Positions 31,326 to 39,165 of a stretch of DNA of 39,851 nt are shown piece by piece. Below the pieces are notes generated by a model. The model had not been told where the DNA came from, did no database searches, and saw only the letters and a program-made list of their open reading frames with translations. The translations under genes were made by a program, and so were the position numbers. Position 1 is the stretch's first letter; the number at the start of each line of letters is the position of its first letter. Source of the stretch: a virus; IMG/VR virus record IMGVR_UViG_3300025940_000014, positions 1 through 39,851 of that record, one strand, 5' to 3'.

Positions 31326-31567
31326 AAGCCACGGTGGTGATCAAGCCGGACACGGTGCTCTGCCCGTGTTGCGGCAGCGCGCTGCATGCCGTGCGCTCGC
31401 AGAACATCGAGTCGCACCGGCCCCCGCCCGAGACCGTGCAGATGCGCTGCCTGGACGTCCGTTGCGACGAGAAGGGTGTCGTCAAGCTGGTCCCGCTGCC
31501 GCGCATCGACGTGGAGATCCAGGCTGAAGAGGGCGAGGCCGTACAGGTCGAGACCAAGAAGGGGTGA
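31322..31567 (+). CDS. Small zinc-ribbon late protein
   Basis: This is an 81-residue protein. LCPCCG (residues 13-18) and RCLDVRC (about 42-48) supply four cysteines for one zinc, followed by beta-strands (VVKLVPLPRIDVEIQAEEGEAV, in part). Its start resembles the early zinc-ribbon protein at 18365. Function unknown, possibly a minor virion or assembly factor. Confidence 0.65.
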   Translation: MKATVVIKPDTVLCPCCGSALHAVRSQNIESHRPPPETVQMRCLDVRCDEKGVVKLVPLPRIDVEIQAEEGEAVQVETKKG

Positions 31568-31570
31568 ACC

Positions 31571-33199
31571 ATGGGCTGGCGCGATCTACTCGATGAGGCC
31601 GTCGGACAGGTCGACGCCACCGGCCACCTCCTGAAGGGGGTGGCCCTGCAGCCCGTCGCCGGTCTGGCCGGCGGCAGCAGGGCCATCTCGGCCCTGCTGC
31701 GCGGCGAGGGCCTCGACGCGGCGACCCGCAAGGGTGCCGAGACCGTCGAGGCTTACGAGGGCCTGGGCGGCGGGCCCTACACCGACGTCGGCCGGGCCCG
31801 CCTCGAAGGGCTGGGCCAGAACATCAAGAAGGGCGGCGAGTGGGCCACCCAGAACGTGCCTGGGGTTTCACAGGCCAGCAATGCCTGGGACCAGTACGCC
31901 CAGAGCAACCCGGGTATGGCCGCAGCCGGCCTCGGGCTGCTGGACGTGGGTCCGGCCGGCCGTGGCAAGAAGGCCGCTGCAGCAGCCGAGAAGGCTGCTG
32001 CCAGGATCAGCGAGAAGGCGGCCCAGTCGGCCAAGACCACGCTGCGCCAGGACGTCGAGGCGGCGGCAGCGGCGGCCACACCCGAGGCTCCATACATCCA
32101 GACATCCTCGACCACCACCGGCAACCTGCTGCCGCGTGGCGCGGGGATGTACGACCCCAGCACGCCGCAGAAGGCGCTGTCGCGGATCGGGCGCGAGGGC
32201 CAGTTCACGCCCCGCATGGAAGCGCTGATGGAGAACCCGAGGGCCAAGAAGGCGCTCGACACCCTGATCGCCAAGGGCTTCGAGATCAACCCCGAACTGG
32301 CCGACTGGTACGGCACCTACCCGCTCAAGCAGGCGTTCTCCAACGAGTGGGGCGGCGACGACCAGTGGCGGCGCTTCCTGGCGCAGATGGGGAGCCCGAG
32401 CCAGCGCAACCCGGTGCCGCAGCAGAACCGGATGGGCAGCGTGCTGTGGAACTGGGACGTCCAGGGCCGGCTGGCCGACCCCAAGGTGCGCCTGCTGACC
32501 AACAAGCTGCGCGAGCAGGGCGTGACCGAAGGCCCTGGCGCGCTGGCCCTGCCCGAGGGCTACGGGTCGCTCGCGCAGACCGCGATCTTCGACCGCGCCG
32601 CGCAGATGGCGCAGGGCGTGCCGCTGGAGCAGGTGCTCGACTACAAGAAGAAGCTGGGCAGCTTCGATGAGAACCTCGCCGGCAACATGCACCCCGTCAC
32701 CGTGGACGTGAACGCGACGAAGGCCCCGGTGATGATGTCCGAAGATCCGGCGTGGCTGAAGACGCTGCTGGTCGAGAAGGACGACAGCGGCAAGGTCACC
32801 GGCAAGCACACGCCGCGCGCGGACTATGCGTCCGGCAAGCTGTCGATGGCGGATGCGCTGAAGCGCCCGGGGCTCTGGGCCGATGCGCCCGAGGGCAGCG
32901 AGTACGCCGGCCTGGAGCGGATGTGGCAGGACGCCTCCAGGCGGTCCGGCGTGGAGCCGGCCCAGGGGCAGGCGCTGGGGTGGTACGGCAGCGCCGACAT
33001 CTCCGCGCTCAAGAGCCCGCCCGAGCAGTACATCCAGAACATCGAGCGCCTCGTGCGCGAGCGTGCAGCGGCGACCGGCAAGCGGCCGATGGAGGTGCTG
33101 ACCGACTTCCTGCGCGGCAAGGGCCACCTCGCGGTGGGTGGCGGCGCAGCAGCCGCCCTGGCGGGGGCCCTGCAAGAGGAAGAGAAGGGCATGCAGTGA
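31571..33199 (+). CDS. Large late protein of unknown function, putative virion protein
   Basis: This is a 542-residue protein. Residues 1-90 form a helical, glycine-containing region (LLKGVALQPVAGLAGG). Residues 110-200 are Ala/Lys-rich and probably disordered. Residues 200-515 form a globular domain, with SRIGREGQFTPRMEALMEN, NPELADWYGTYPLKQAF, GSVLWNWDVQGRLADPKVR, HPVTVDVNATKAP and a C-terminal GWYGSADISALKSPPEQYI. It ends with a hydrophobic Gly/Ala helix. The globular part looks enzyme-like and resembles domains I have seen in very large phage polyproteins, but I cannot name its activity. It is expressed with head genes. Confidence 0.6.
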   Translation: MGWRDLLDEAVGQVDATGHLLKGVALQPVAGLAGGSRAISALLRGEGLDAATRKGAETVEAYEGLGGGPYTDVGRARLEGLGQNIKKGGEWATQNVPGVSQASNAWDQYAQSNPGMAAAGLGLLDVGPAGRGKKAAAAAEKAAARISEKAAQSAKTTLRQDVEAAAAAATPEAPYIQTSSTTTGNLLPRGAGMYDPSTPQKALSRIGREGQFTPRMEALMENPRAKKALDTLIAKGFEINPELADWYGTYPLKQAFSNEWGGDDQWRRFLAQMGSPSQRNPVPQQNRMGSVLWNWDVQGRLADPKVRLLTNKLREQGVTEGPGALALPEGYGSLAQTAIFDRAAQMAQGVPLEQVLDYKKKLGSFDENLAGNMHPVTVDVNATKAPVMMSEDPAWLKTLLVEKDDSGKVTGKHTPRADYASGKLSMADALKRPGLWADAPEGSEYAGLERMWQDASRRSGVEPAQGQALGWYGSADISALKSPPEQYIQNIERLVRERAAATGKRPMEVLTDFLRGKGHLAVGGGAAAALAGALQEEEKGMQ

Positions 33200-33531
33200 C
33201 CCGGACCGTCTACGTCTACACGAAGGCTCCGGACGGCACCGTCGAACGCCACGAGAAGCTCGAGCCCCAGCGTTTAAACGCCGACGCGGGGGCCCTCTGG
33301 GGCGACCGCAGCTACGATGGCCTGAAGGCGACCGACGGGTCCGACATCGGCACGCGGTCCAAGCACCGCGAGTACATGCGCCGGCACGGCCTGACGACGG
33401 CCGACGACTTCAAGGACGTCTGGGCCAAGGCCCAGAAGGATCGTGACCTGTACCGCCAGGGATTGGCCGGCGGTGCGGTTACCCGTAACGATATTGCCGA
33501 GGCGATGGCCCGGCTCCAGGGGAGCAAGTGA
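33196..33531 (+). CDS. Conserved small late phage protein
   Basis: This is a 111-residue protein with a GTG start that overlaps the upstream TGA. WGDRSYDGLKATDGSDIGTRSKHREYMRRHGL (in part) is a strongly patterned core that looks conserved, followed by a helical HTH-like stretch (TTADDFKDVWAKAQKDRDLY). Unknown role between portal and scaffold genes. CGTTTAAACG at 33271-33280 encodes Arg-Leu-Asn, the same tripeptide as at 6647. Confidence 0.65.
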   Translation: MTRTVYVYTKAPDGTVERHEKLEPQRLNADAGALWGDRSYDGLKATDGSDIGTRSKHREYMRRHGLTTADDFKDVWAKAQKDRDLYRQGLAGGAVTRNDIAEAMARLQGSK

Positions 33532-34679
33532 TGGGCGAAGACGATCTGCGGGGCGACATCGCGTCGGCCCTGGGCGACAATGACGGCGACTCGACCGAGG
33601 TCGTGGTGGAAACACCCGAAAGATCGGGGGATGGTGAGTCTCCGAAGATTCCCGCCGCCTCCGAGCACCGTGCGGCGACCCCGGCCGAGTCACCCGCCCT
33701 CGAAGGCGACGGTAAGGTCCGCGACAGCCTGGGGCGCTTCGTCCCGAAGGCCAAGGAGGCCCAGGAAGGCCCCCAGGGCGCTCCAGGCACCAACGGTGCC
33801 ACCCCGCCCGTTCTGACGCCGCCAGCGGCCCCCACGCAAGCCCTGGCCCCATCCCCGCCGGTCCAGTCGCCCCAGTCTTGGTCGCCGCTGGTCCGCGACG
33901 AGCACTGGGCCAAGCTGCCTGCTGCAGTGCAGCAAGAGGTGCTGCGGCGCGAGCAGGAGGTGATCCAGGCGTTCCGGCAGGTCGCGCCGGCCCGCCAGTT
34001 GGGCGAGCAGTTCTACAACGCCATCCAGCCCTTCATGCCGGCGATCCAGGCCGAAGGGGTCGAGCCGATCACGGCGGTGACGAACCTGATGCAGTTCGCC
34101 ACCCGGATGCGGATGGGCACGATGGGCGAGAAGGCCGCCACCCTGGCGCAGATCGTCAACACCTACGGGGTCGACATCCAGGCCCTGGATTCCGCCCTGG
34201 CGGGGGTCGCGCCCCCGGCCCAGGCCGACCCCAGGCAGGCGGTGAATCAGGCCGTCCAGCAGGCGCTGCTGCCGATCTACCAAGCCGCCCAGCAACGCCA
34301 GCAGATGGTCCAGCGGCAGGCCGACACCGCCGCCTCGACCGAACTGGAGACCTTCGCGGCCGATCCGAAGAACCGGTTCTTCAACGACCTGCGCCGGGAC
34401 ATGGCCGACATGATCGACATGGCCGCGAACCAGGGCCGCGATCTCAGCCTGCAGGAGGCTTACGACCGGGCCGGAATGTTGCACCCCGAAATCAGCAAGA
34501 CTATGATCGCCGAGCGTCAGGGGGCGAGCGCCCACCAACTCACTGCTGCGGCTCAACGAGCAAAGGCTTCAGCGGTCAGCGTGCGGGGCACGGCCCCTGT
34601 CGGCAACCCGGGCGGGCCCGAACCGTCTTCGATACGGGAGAGTATCGAAGCTGCCATCGAGGCCCACTCCCGGTACTGA
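33531..34679 (+). CDS. Scaffolding protein (putative)
   Basis: This is a 382-residue protein starting at the ATG sharing its A with the preceding TGA and with GGAG six bases upstream. Residues 1-105 are acidic and Pro-rich. DSLGRFVPK lies near residue 64. Residues 110-330 are long Gln-rich helices (QQEVLRREQEVIQAFRQ, IYQAAQQRQQMVQRQ). The end, NPGGPEPSSIRESIEAAIEA, is a short conserved helix likely to contact capsid protein. Acidic, helical, Gln-rich proteins directly before the major capsid gene are typically scaffolds. Confidence 0.75.
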   Translation: MGEDDLRGDIASALGDNDGDSTEVVVETPERSGDGESPKIPAASEHRAATPAESPALEGDGKVRDSLGRFVPKAKEAQEGPQGAPGTNGATPPVLTPPAAPTQALAPSPPVQSPQSWSPLVRDEHWAKLPAAVQQEVLRREQEVIQAFRQVAPARQLGEQFYNAIQPFMPAIQAEGVEPITAVTNLMQFATRMRMGTMGEKAATLAQIVNTYGVDIQALDSALAGVAPPAQADPRQAVNQAVQQALLPIYQAAQQRQQMVQRQADTAASTELETFAADPKNRFFNDLRRDMADMIDMAANQGRDLSLQEAYDRAGMLHPEISKTMIAERQGASAHQLTAAAQRAKASAVSVRGTAPVGNPGGPEPSSIRESIEAAIEAHSRY

Positions 34680-34816
34680 GGTCGAAGGACCGAGTAGCCC
34701 TTGAGGGTGGACCCGCCACGGCGCGCCACCACCCCTGGGAGGTGAAACGCCACCGGAGGCATCAGGTGAACAGGCGCGGTATGTAACCGCAGGCTTAACT
34801 TCATCTGGAGGCTCCC
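34680..34816 (+). promoter_or_regulatory. Structured leader of the capsid gene
   Basis: This 137-bp gap can fold into consecutive hairpins: GGGTGG (34705-34710) with CCACCC (34729-34734) enclosing CGC/GCG (34714-34723); GGTG (34741-34744) with CACC (34751-34754); and GCGGT (34776-34780) with ACCGC (34786-34790). GGGAG (34737-34741) can also pair with CTCCC (34812-34816), which touches the AUG and the GGAGG ribosome site. No open frame is visible. It may set capsid translation or contain a promoter. Confidence 0.5.
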
Positions 34817-35788
34817 ATGGCCGTTCCCAACGTAAGCGACATCGTCGCGACCACGATCCAGTCACGCACCCGCAAGATCGCGGACAACGTGACCAAGAAC
34901 AACGCCCTGTACAAGAAGCTGGACATGCGGGGCAACCGCAAGACGTTCAGCGGCGGCAACGTGATCTACCAAGAGTTGTCCTTCGCGCAGAACGCGAACG
35001 GAAGCTGGTACTCGGGCTATGACCTGCTGCCCGTGGCGGCGTCGGACGTCATCAGCGCGGCCGAGTTCACCATCAAGCAGCTTGCCTGCCCGGTGACGAT
35101 GTCCGGCCTGGAGACCATCCAGAACGCCGGCAAGGAACAGATGATCGACCTGATGGAGGCCCGCATCAACGTCGCCGAGTCGACCATGGCGAACCTGATG
35201 GCCGAGGGCATCTACAGCGACGGCACGACCTATGGCGGCAAGTCGCTCACCGGCCTCGCGGCCTGCGCACCGGCCCTGGCACCCGCCTCGCAGTCGACGG
35301 CCTATGGCGGCATCGTCGGCACGACGTGGCCCTTCTGGACGTCCAAGTACACGCTCACGGCAGCGCAGACGGCGGCCAACATCCAGGGCTTTATGAACAC
35401 GATGTGGGCGAGCCTCGTGCGTGGCACCGACCGGCCGGATCTGATCGTGATGGACAACGGACCCTGGGGCGTCTACATGGCGAGCCTGCAGGCCCAGCAG
35501 CGCTTCACCGGCACCGAGATCGGCAACCTCGGGTTCCCGGCGCTGAAGTTCATGGACTGCGACGTGATCCTCGACGGCGGCATCGGCGGCTACTGCCCGA
35601 CGAACACGACGTTCTTCCTCAACACCAAGTACCTGTTCCTGCGCCCGCACTCGGCGCGCGACATGGTGCCGTTGAGCCCGAACAAGCGCTATGCCATCAA
35701 CCAAGACGCCGAGGTCTCGATCCTGGCCTGGGCGGGCAACCTGACCTGCAGCGGCCGGCAGTTCCAGGGCCGGATGGTTGGAGCGTAG
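34817..35788 (+). CDS. Major capsid protein (putative)
   Basis: This is a 323-residue protein with a very strong ribosome site (TCTGGAGG). It has the layout of a phage coat protein: a helical N-terminus (VSDIVATTIQSRTRKIADNV), a central FAQNANGSWYSGYDLLPV, a long helix with MEARINVAESTMANLMAEG, and a C-terminal half with DLIVMDNGPWGVYMASLQ and RPHSARDMVPL. Position after the scaffold, its own gap upstream and a hairpin downstream support this. I infer an HK97-type fold. Confidence 0.85.
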   Translation: MAVPNVSDIVATTIQSRTRKIADNVTKNNALYKKLDMRGNRKTFSGGNVIYQELSFAQNANGSWYSGYDLLPVAASDVISAAEFTIKQLACPVTMSGLETIQNAGKEQMIDLMEARINVAESTMANLMAEGIYSDGTTYGGKSLTGLAACAPALAPASQSTAYGGIVGTTWPFWTSKYTLTAAQTAANIQGFMNTMWASLVRGTDRPDLIVMDNGPWGVYMASLQAQQRFTGTEIGNLGFPALKFMDCDVILDGGIGGYCPTNTTFFLNTKYLFLRPHSARDMVPLSPNKRYAINQDAEVSILAWAGNLTCSGRQFQGRMVGA

Positions 35789-35802
35789 GTCTACAGTGGC
35801 GC

Positions 35803-35825
35803 GTCCGGCGGGGCCCCCGCCGGAC
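35803..35825 (+). terminator. Perfect 10-bp hairpin after the capsid gene
   Basis: GTCCGGCGGG (35803-35812) pairs perfectly with CCCGCCGGAC (35816-35825) around a three-base loop, 15 bases after the capsid stop. There is no U-tract, so it more likely stabilises the 3' end of capsid mRNA or causes partial termination. Confidence 0.6.
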
Positions 35826-35847
35826 CTGTCAACCAAACGGAGAACCT

Positions 35848-36408
35848 ATGCAGCCATTCCTCGCACTCATCACGCCACTCACCGAGCCTCCGGGCGGCGG
35901 TGGTGGCGGTGGCGGCGGCCAGCCGCCTCTCGGCATCTGGGGACCGACCGACCCTCGGCCCACCTTCCCGATCTCGGGATGGAACCCCGGCACCGGCAAC
36001 TTCCCGGAGCAGCCGCCGACAGGTGGCGGCGGCCAGCCGCCGGTCCCGTCGCACCCCATCGCGGGCGGCCCGTGGCCCACTCACCCGATCTTCTTCCCGC
36101 CGGGCACCCGCCCGCCGGGCCAGGGTGGGCCGATGCCTCCGCAGCCAGGACAGCCTCCCGGCATCTGGGGCCCGAACGATCCGCGCCCGACGCTCCCGAT
36201 TGCCGGCTGGAACCCTGGAACCGGCAACTTCCCGGAAGGCCCGGGCGGCGGTGGCGGCGAGTCGCCAGAACCGAAATTCGAGATGAAGACGGCATGGTCG
36301 CAGCAGACCGGCTGGATCGTCATCTTCGTGCCGGCTGAAGGCACGCTCGTTCCGACGCCCTCGAAGGAAGGCTCGGAGTCGGGCGGCGAAGAGTCCGGCG
36401 ACGAGTGA
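35848..36408 (+). CDS. Gly/Pro-rich late protein with internal repeats
   Basis: This is a 186-residue protein starting at ATG with CGGAGAACC upstream. After a nine-glycine tract it contains two near-identical 26-residue units beginning GIWGP and ending GTGNFPE, at about residues 29-54 and 105-130. A Pro-rich PTHPIFFPPGTRPPGQ lies between them. The C-terminus is a small beta unit (AWSQQTGWIVIFVPAEGT) with an acidic end. Proteins with GIWGP and proline repeats are frequent beside capsid genes in phages; their role is unproven, possibly capsid decoration or neck. Confidence 0.65.
   Translation: MQPFLALITPLTEPPGGGGGGGGGQPPLGIWGPTDPRPTFPISGWNPGTGNFPEQPPTGGGGQPPVPSHPIAGGPWPTHPIFFPPGTRPPGQGGPMPPQPGQPPGIWGPNDPRPTLPIAGWNPGTGNFPEGPGGGGGESPEPKFEMKTAWSQQTGWIVIFVPAEGTLVPTPSKEGSESGGEESGDE
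35932..36008 (+). repeat. 77-bp direct repeat, copy 1
   Basis: This copy, starting GGCATCTGGGG and ending TTCCCGGA, recurs 228 bases downstream. It encodes the first GIWGP unit. Confidence 0.85.
36160..36236 (+). repeat. 77-bp direct repeat, copy 2
   Basis: Second copy of the unit at 35932, with mostly silent base changes and three amino-acid differences in the encoded 26 residues. This points to an old internal duplication kept under protein-level selection. Confidence 0.85.
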
Positions 36409-36414
36409 AGCAAA

Positions 36415-36446
36415 GGCCCGGGCTTCATCGTCCGGGCCGTTTAAAC
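36415..36446 (+). terminator. Terminator with GTTTAAAC tail
   Basis: GGCCCGG (36415-36421) pairs with CCGGGCC (36432-36438), and the stem is followed directly by GTTTAAAC (36439-36446), one of the recurrent palindromes. The TTT makes a short U-tract. It separates the Gly/Pro-rich gene from the next structural gene. Confidence 0.65.
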
Positions 36447-36459
36447 ACTGGAGCTACAC

Positions 36460-37062
36460 ATGCCCGCAGGACTTCCCGGCAGCACGGCTGCTCAGAACCT
36501 CGCCAACCCCAGCCTGGGGCCGTCGGTCATCTTCGACCTGCTCTCGGGCCCGAGGGGTTCGCCCAAGGACCGCGACGTCGACATCGCCTACAACGCGGCC
36601 CCCAACTCGGCAGGCACCCCCAGCAACAACGCCTCGACGGGTGCGCTCTCGACCGGCATCGGGTTCGGCTCGCCGCCGATCTTCCCGCCGACGGCCCCCG
36701 CCAGCATCGTCGCCGCAGGCTTCAACGACGACTACGTCCCGGGCGTCACCAAGCCCGACGGCACGGCTGCGGCCAACGCGACCATGATGTACATCGGCGG
36801 CGGGCGGTCCCTCGCCGACGGCACGTCCAACCCGTACACGGCTGGTTTCGGCATCGGCATGGCGGGCCAGGGCGGCCTGCGTGACGCGGGCGCAGGACCG
36901 ACGACCTACACGGGCTTCCCGACCAAGACGGTCACGGCCGTGGGTACGGTCGCCAACGGCGCGGTGGTCGAGACCGGCTTCGCCAACCGCTCGGGCGTGT
37001 CCATCACGATTGGGCAGTCGGTGTTCGGCGTGTCCAGCACCGCCAGCGCTACGCCGGCCTGA
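36460..37062 (+). CDS. Putative minor structural / decoration protein
   Basis: This is a 200-residue protein with GGAG seven bases upstream. It is rich in Gly, Ala, Ser and Thr with few charges, which suggests a beta-structured extracellular protein. The C-terminus, VANGAVVETGFANRSGVSITIGQSVFGV in part, has the alternating pattern of beta-helical or jelly-roll head decoration proteins. No family recognised. Position after the capsid gene supports a virion role. Confidence 0.55.
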   Translation: MPAGLPGSTAAQNLANPSLGPSVIFDLLSGPRGSPKDRDVDIAYNAAPNSAGTPSNNASTGALSTGIGFGSPPIFPPTAPASIVAAGFNDDYVPGVTKPDGTAAANATMMYIGGGRSLADGTSNPYTAGFGIGMAGQGGLRDAGAGPTTYTGFPTKTVTAVGTVANGAVVETGFANRSGVSITIGQSVFGVSSTASATPA

Positions 37063-37074
37063 CCGGAGCACGCC

Positions 37075-37410
37075 ATGCTGACCGCTGGCGTGCTCAAGTT
37101 CGACCTGCAGGGTCGAATCCTCCTGTCGAGCAAGCCGCCGGTCAACTTCAACGGCGGCACCCCCACTGCCGCCGATGGCGGCCTTGCCGTGGCGGCGGGG
37201 GCGACCCCCCAGCTATTCCTCGCCGCCATCGGCTACCTCAACAACGGGGCCCTCACCGACAGCACCAACCCGCTGGTGCCGCAGGGCCCTGGCGTGGCGA
37301 CGAATGCGCTGGGCCAGATCCGGATCTCGACCGATCCACCGGTCTACTGGTACGCCGGCCTGCCGCTGACAGCCCAGGGTTACCTGTCGACCAGCCCCCG
37401 AATTGCATAG
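37075..37410 (+). CDS. Putative small structural protein
   Basis: This is a 111-residue protein with CCGGAGCACGCC before ATG. It is beta-rich and Gly/Ala/Thr-rich (KFDLQGRILLSS, LGQIRISTDPPVYWYAGLPL). Composition matches the preceding gene, so both may form one surface element. No family recognised. Confidence 0.55.
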   Translation: MLTAGVLKFDLQGRILLSSKPPVNFNGGTPTAADGGLAVAAGATPQLFLAAIGYLNNGALTDSTNPLVPQGPGVATNALGQIRISTDPPVYWYAGLPLTAQGYLSTSPRIA

Positions 37411-37472
37411 GCGGCTTCAGCGGGATGGGCCGCCCACGCTTTCCCAACATCCCGCGCACAAGGAGAACCCAC

Positions 37473-38174
37473 ATGACTCTCGACGCGCAGCAGGTTGAAG
37501 CCCTGCAGAACAGCACACCCACCGACTGGACGAAGTTCGACCAGACCGTCGGTGCCGACGCACGCCGGTTCGGGCAGGCGACCGGCGGCTTGCCGCCCGG
37601 GATGGGCCCCGGCCACGACGACACCCTGCTGGTCCGCTTCTTCATGCGCCCGCGCATCGACGTCGAGGCTTCCACGAAGGAGAACCGGCCGATCTTCCGC
37701 GACGTGCCCCACGTCGAGATCGCGATCCCCGGGGACAAGAACAACATCGTCACCGCCGAGGTTTGGGAGCAGCACATCCGGCGCTTCCCGCAGTACTGGG
37801 CGCAGTTCCAGGCCGGCATCAAGGATCAGGTCGTCGGCACGCCGCTGAAGGTGGCCCCGTTCCTGACCGAGGCCCACGTCGAGGAGTTGGCCTACTTCAA
37901 GATCCGGACCATCGAGCAGCTTGCGAACCTGTCCGACGCCAACATGACGTGGCAGGGCGCGCGCGAGATGCAGCAGGCGGCCCGGAAGTACCTCGACAAG
38001 GTCAGCGGCAACGAGGCCCTGATGGCCCGCATGCACGCCATGGAGGCCGAGATGCAGGCCCTGCGTGACGCCAAGGCCCAAGCCGAGGCGGCCTTGCTCC
38101 AGACCGACACACCGACGCCGTCGGAGCAGCAGCGCGAAGAGGCCGCTGCGGGCCGCAAGAACTTTCGACGTTAA
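37473..38174 (+). CDS. Conserved late phage protein, head-associated
   Basis: This is a 233-residue protein starting at the ATG after AAGGAGAACC; an upstream in-frame start at 37425 lacks such a site. A middle domain contains FFMRPRIDVEASTKENRPIF and HVEIAIPGDKNNIV. WEQHIRRFPQYWAQFQAGIKDQVVGTPL (in part) follows, then LTEAHVEELAYFKIRTIEQLANLSD, a helix-hairpin-like segment. The C-terminal 60 residues form a coiled coil. I know this kind of protein from podovirus head regions but not its function. Confidence 0.65.
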   Translation: MTLDAQQVEALQNSTPTDWTKFDQTVGADARRFGQATGGLPPGMGPGHDDTLLVRFFMRPRIDVEASTKENRPIFRDVPHVEIAIPGDKNNIVTAEVWEQHIRRFPQYWAQFQAGIKDQVVGTPLKVAPFLTEAHVEELAYFKIRTIEQLANLSDANMTWQGAREMQQAARKYLDKVSGNEALMARMHAMEAEMQALRDAKAQAEAALLQTDTPTPSEQQREEAAAGRKNFRR

Positions 38175-38189
38175 GCCTGGAGCATCAGC

Positions 38190-38918
38190 ATGCCGTACCA
38201 GATGACCGACTTCTCGTCGCTCGCGACGTTGATCCAGTCGGTGTGCTCGCTGGTGTCCCTGCCGGCCCCGGCCGATCCGGCCGGCTCGACCGACACCAAC
38301 ATCGCGCTGATGCGGACGGCGGCGAACTTCGCCAGCCTGGAGATGCTGAACGCCTACGAGTGGAGCCAACTCACCAAGAGGGGAAGCCTCACCGTTTACA
38401 CGGCCACCCCGCCGGTCCCGGGCGCGCCGACCGAGGTCGGGTTCGACCTGCCCGAGGACTTCTACCGGATGATCGACCAGACCACGTCGCGGTTCGGTCC
38501 GGTCGCGCCCCAGGGCTGGATGATCTCGCCCAACTCGTCGCTGGCGTGGCAGATCCGGCAGCGCCAGATCTGGTTCCTGGCCCCGCCGCCGGCACCCGGC
38601 CAGCCCTTCGACTACATGTACCTGTCGCGGGCCCTGGTGCAGGACGCCGACGACCCCGCGCTCTACAAGAACGTCGCCAGCAAGAACGGCGACGTGTTCC
38701 AGCTTGACGGCATCCTGATGTCGCTGCTGACCCGGGTGAAGTGGCTGGAGGCCAAGGGCTTCGACAGCAGCGCTGCGGTGCGCGACTTCCTGCTCGCCTT
38801 CGACAGCCGGATCGGTGCCGAGAAGGGCGCGAACGTCCTCAACATGGTCGGCCCGCCGGCCCGCTTCCCGCTGATCAACACCGGCAACCTGCCGTCGAGC
38901 CTCTACGGTTACGGGTAA
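38190..38918 (+). CDS. Head-tail adaptor protein (putative)
   Basis: This is a 242-residue protein with TGGAGC upstream of ATG. The sequence pattern NFASLEMLNAYEWSQLTKRGSLTVYT (in part), DLPEDFYRMIDQT and QRQIWFLAPPPAPG, followed by a helical C-terminus, is that of adaptor or tail-tubular-A-like proteins that dock on the portal. Position two genes before the nozzle protein agrees. A GTTACGGGTAAC palindrome includes its stop codon (38908-38919). Confidence 0.7.
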   Translation: MPYQMTDFSSLATLIQSVCSLVSLPAPADPAGSTDTNIALMRTAANFASLEMLNAYEWSQLTKRGSLTVYTATPPVPGAPTEVGFDLPEDFYRMIDQTTSRFGPVAPQGWMISPNSSLAWQIRQRQIWFLAPPPAPGQPFDYMYLSRALVQDADDPALYKNVASKNGDVFQLDGILMSLLTRVKWLEAKGFDSSAAVRDFLLAFDSRIGAEKGANVLNMVGPPARFPLINTGNLPSSLYGYG

Positions 38919-38922
38919 CGAA

Positions 38923-39165
38923 ATGCCGCTCGATCTCCCCCCTGGCTGGGCCATCACCCACACCCTGGAGCACGTCCCTGACCCGAACGAAGGGACCGAG
39001 CCGATGGCGGCCGGGCCGGGCTTCGACCGCTGGACCTGGATCTGCACCGACGAGCGCGGACAGTACGTCTGCGCCAGCGGGTCCGGGCCCGACTGCGAGT
39101 CGCAGGCACTGAGCATGGCCCAGGCCAGGACGCAGCAGCGGCCGTACGACAAGGTGAGCCACTGA
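38923..39165 (+). CDS. Small late hypothetical protein
   Basis: This is an 80-residue protein. DRWTWICTDERGQYVCASGSG suggests a small beta-sheet with two cysteines, followed by a helical end (LSMAQARTQQRPYDK). No family recognised. Its TGA shares a base with the ATG of the nozzle protein, so translation is coupled. Confidence 0.6.
   Translation: MPLDLPPGWAITHTLEHVPDPNEGTEPMAAGPGFDRWTWICTDERGQYVCASGSGPDCESQALSMAQARTQQRPYDKVSH

Noticed and set aside
37110-37130. A T-arm-like GGTCGAATCC that could mark a tRNA
   Set aside because: It lies in the coding frame of a small structural gene and no cloverleaf stems or acceptor end can be drawn around it.
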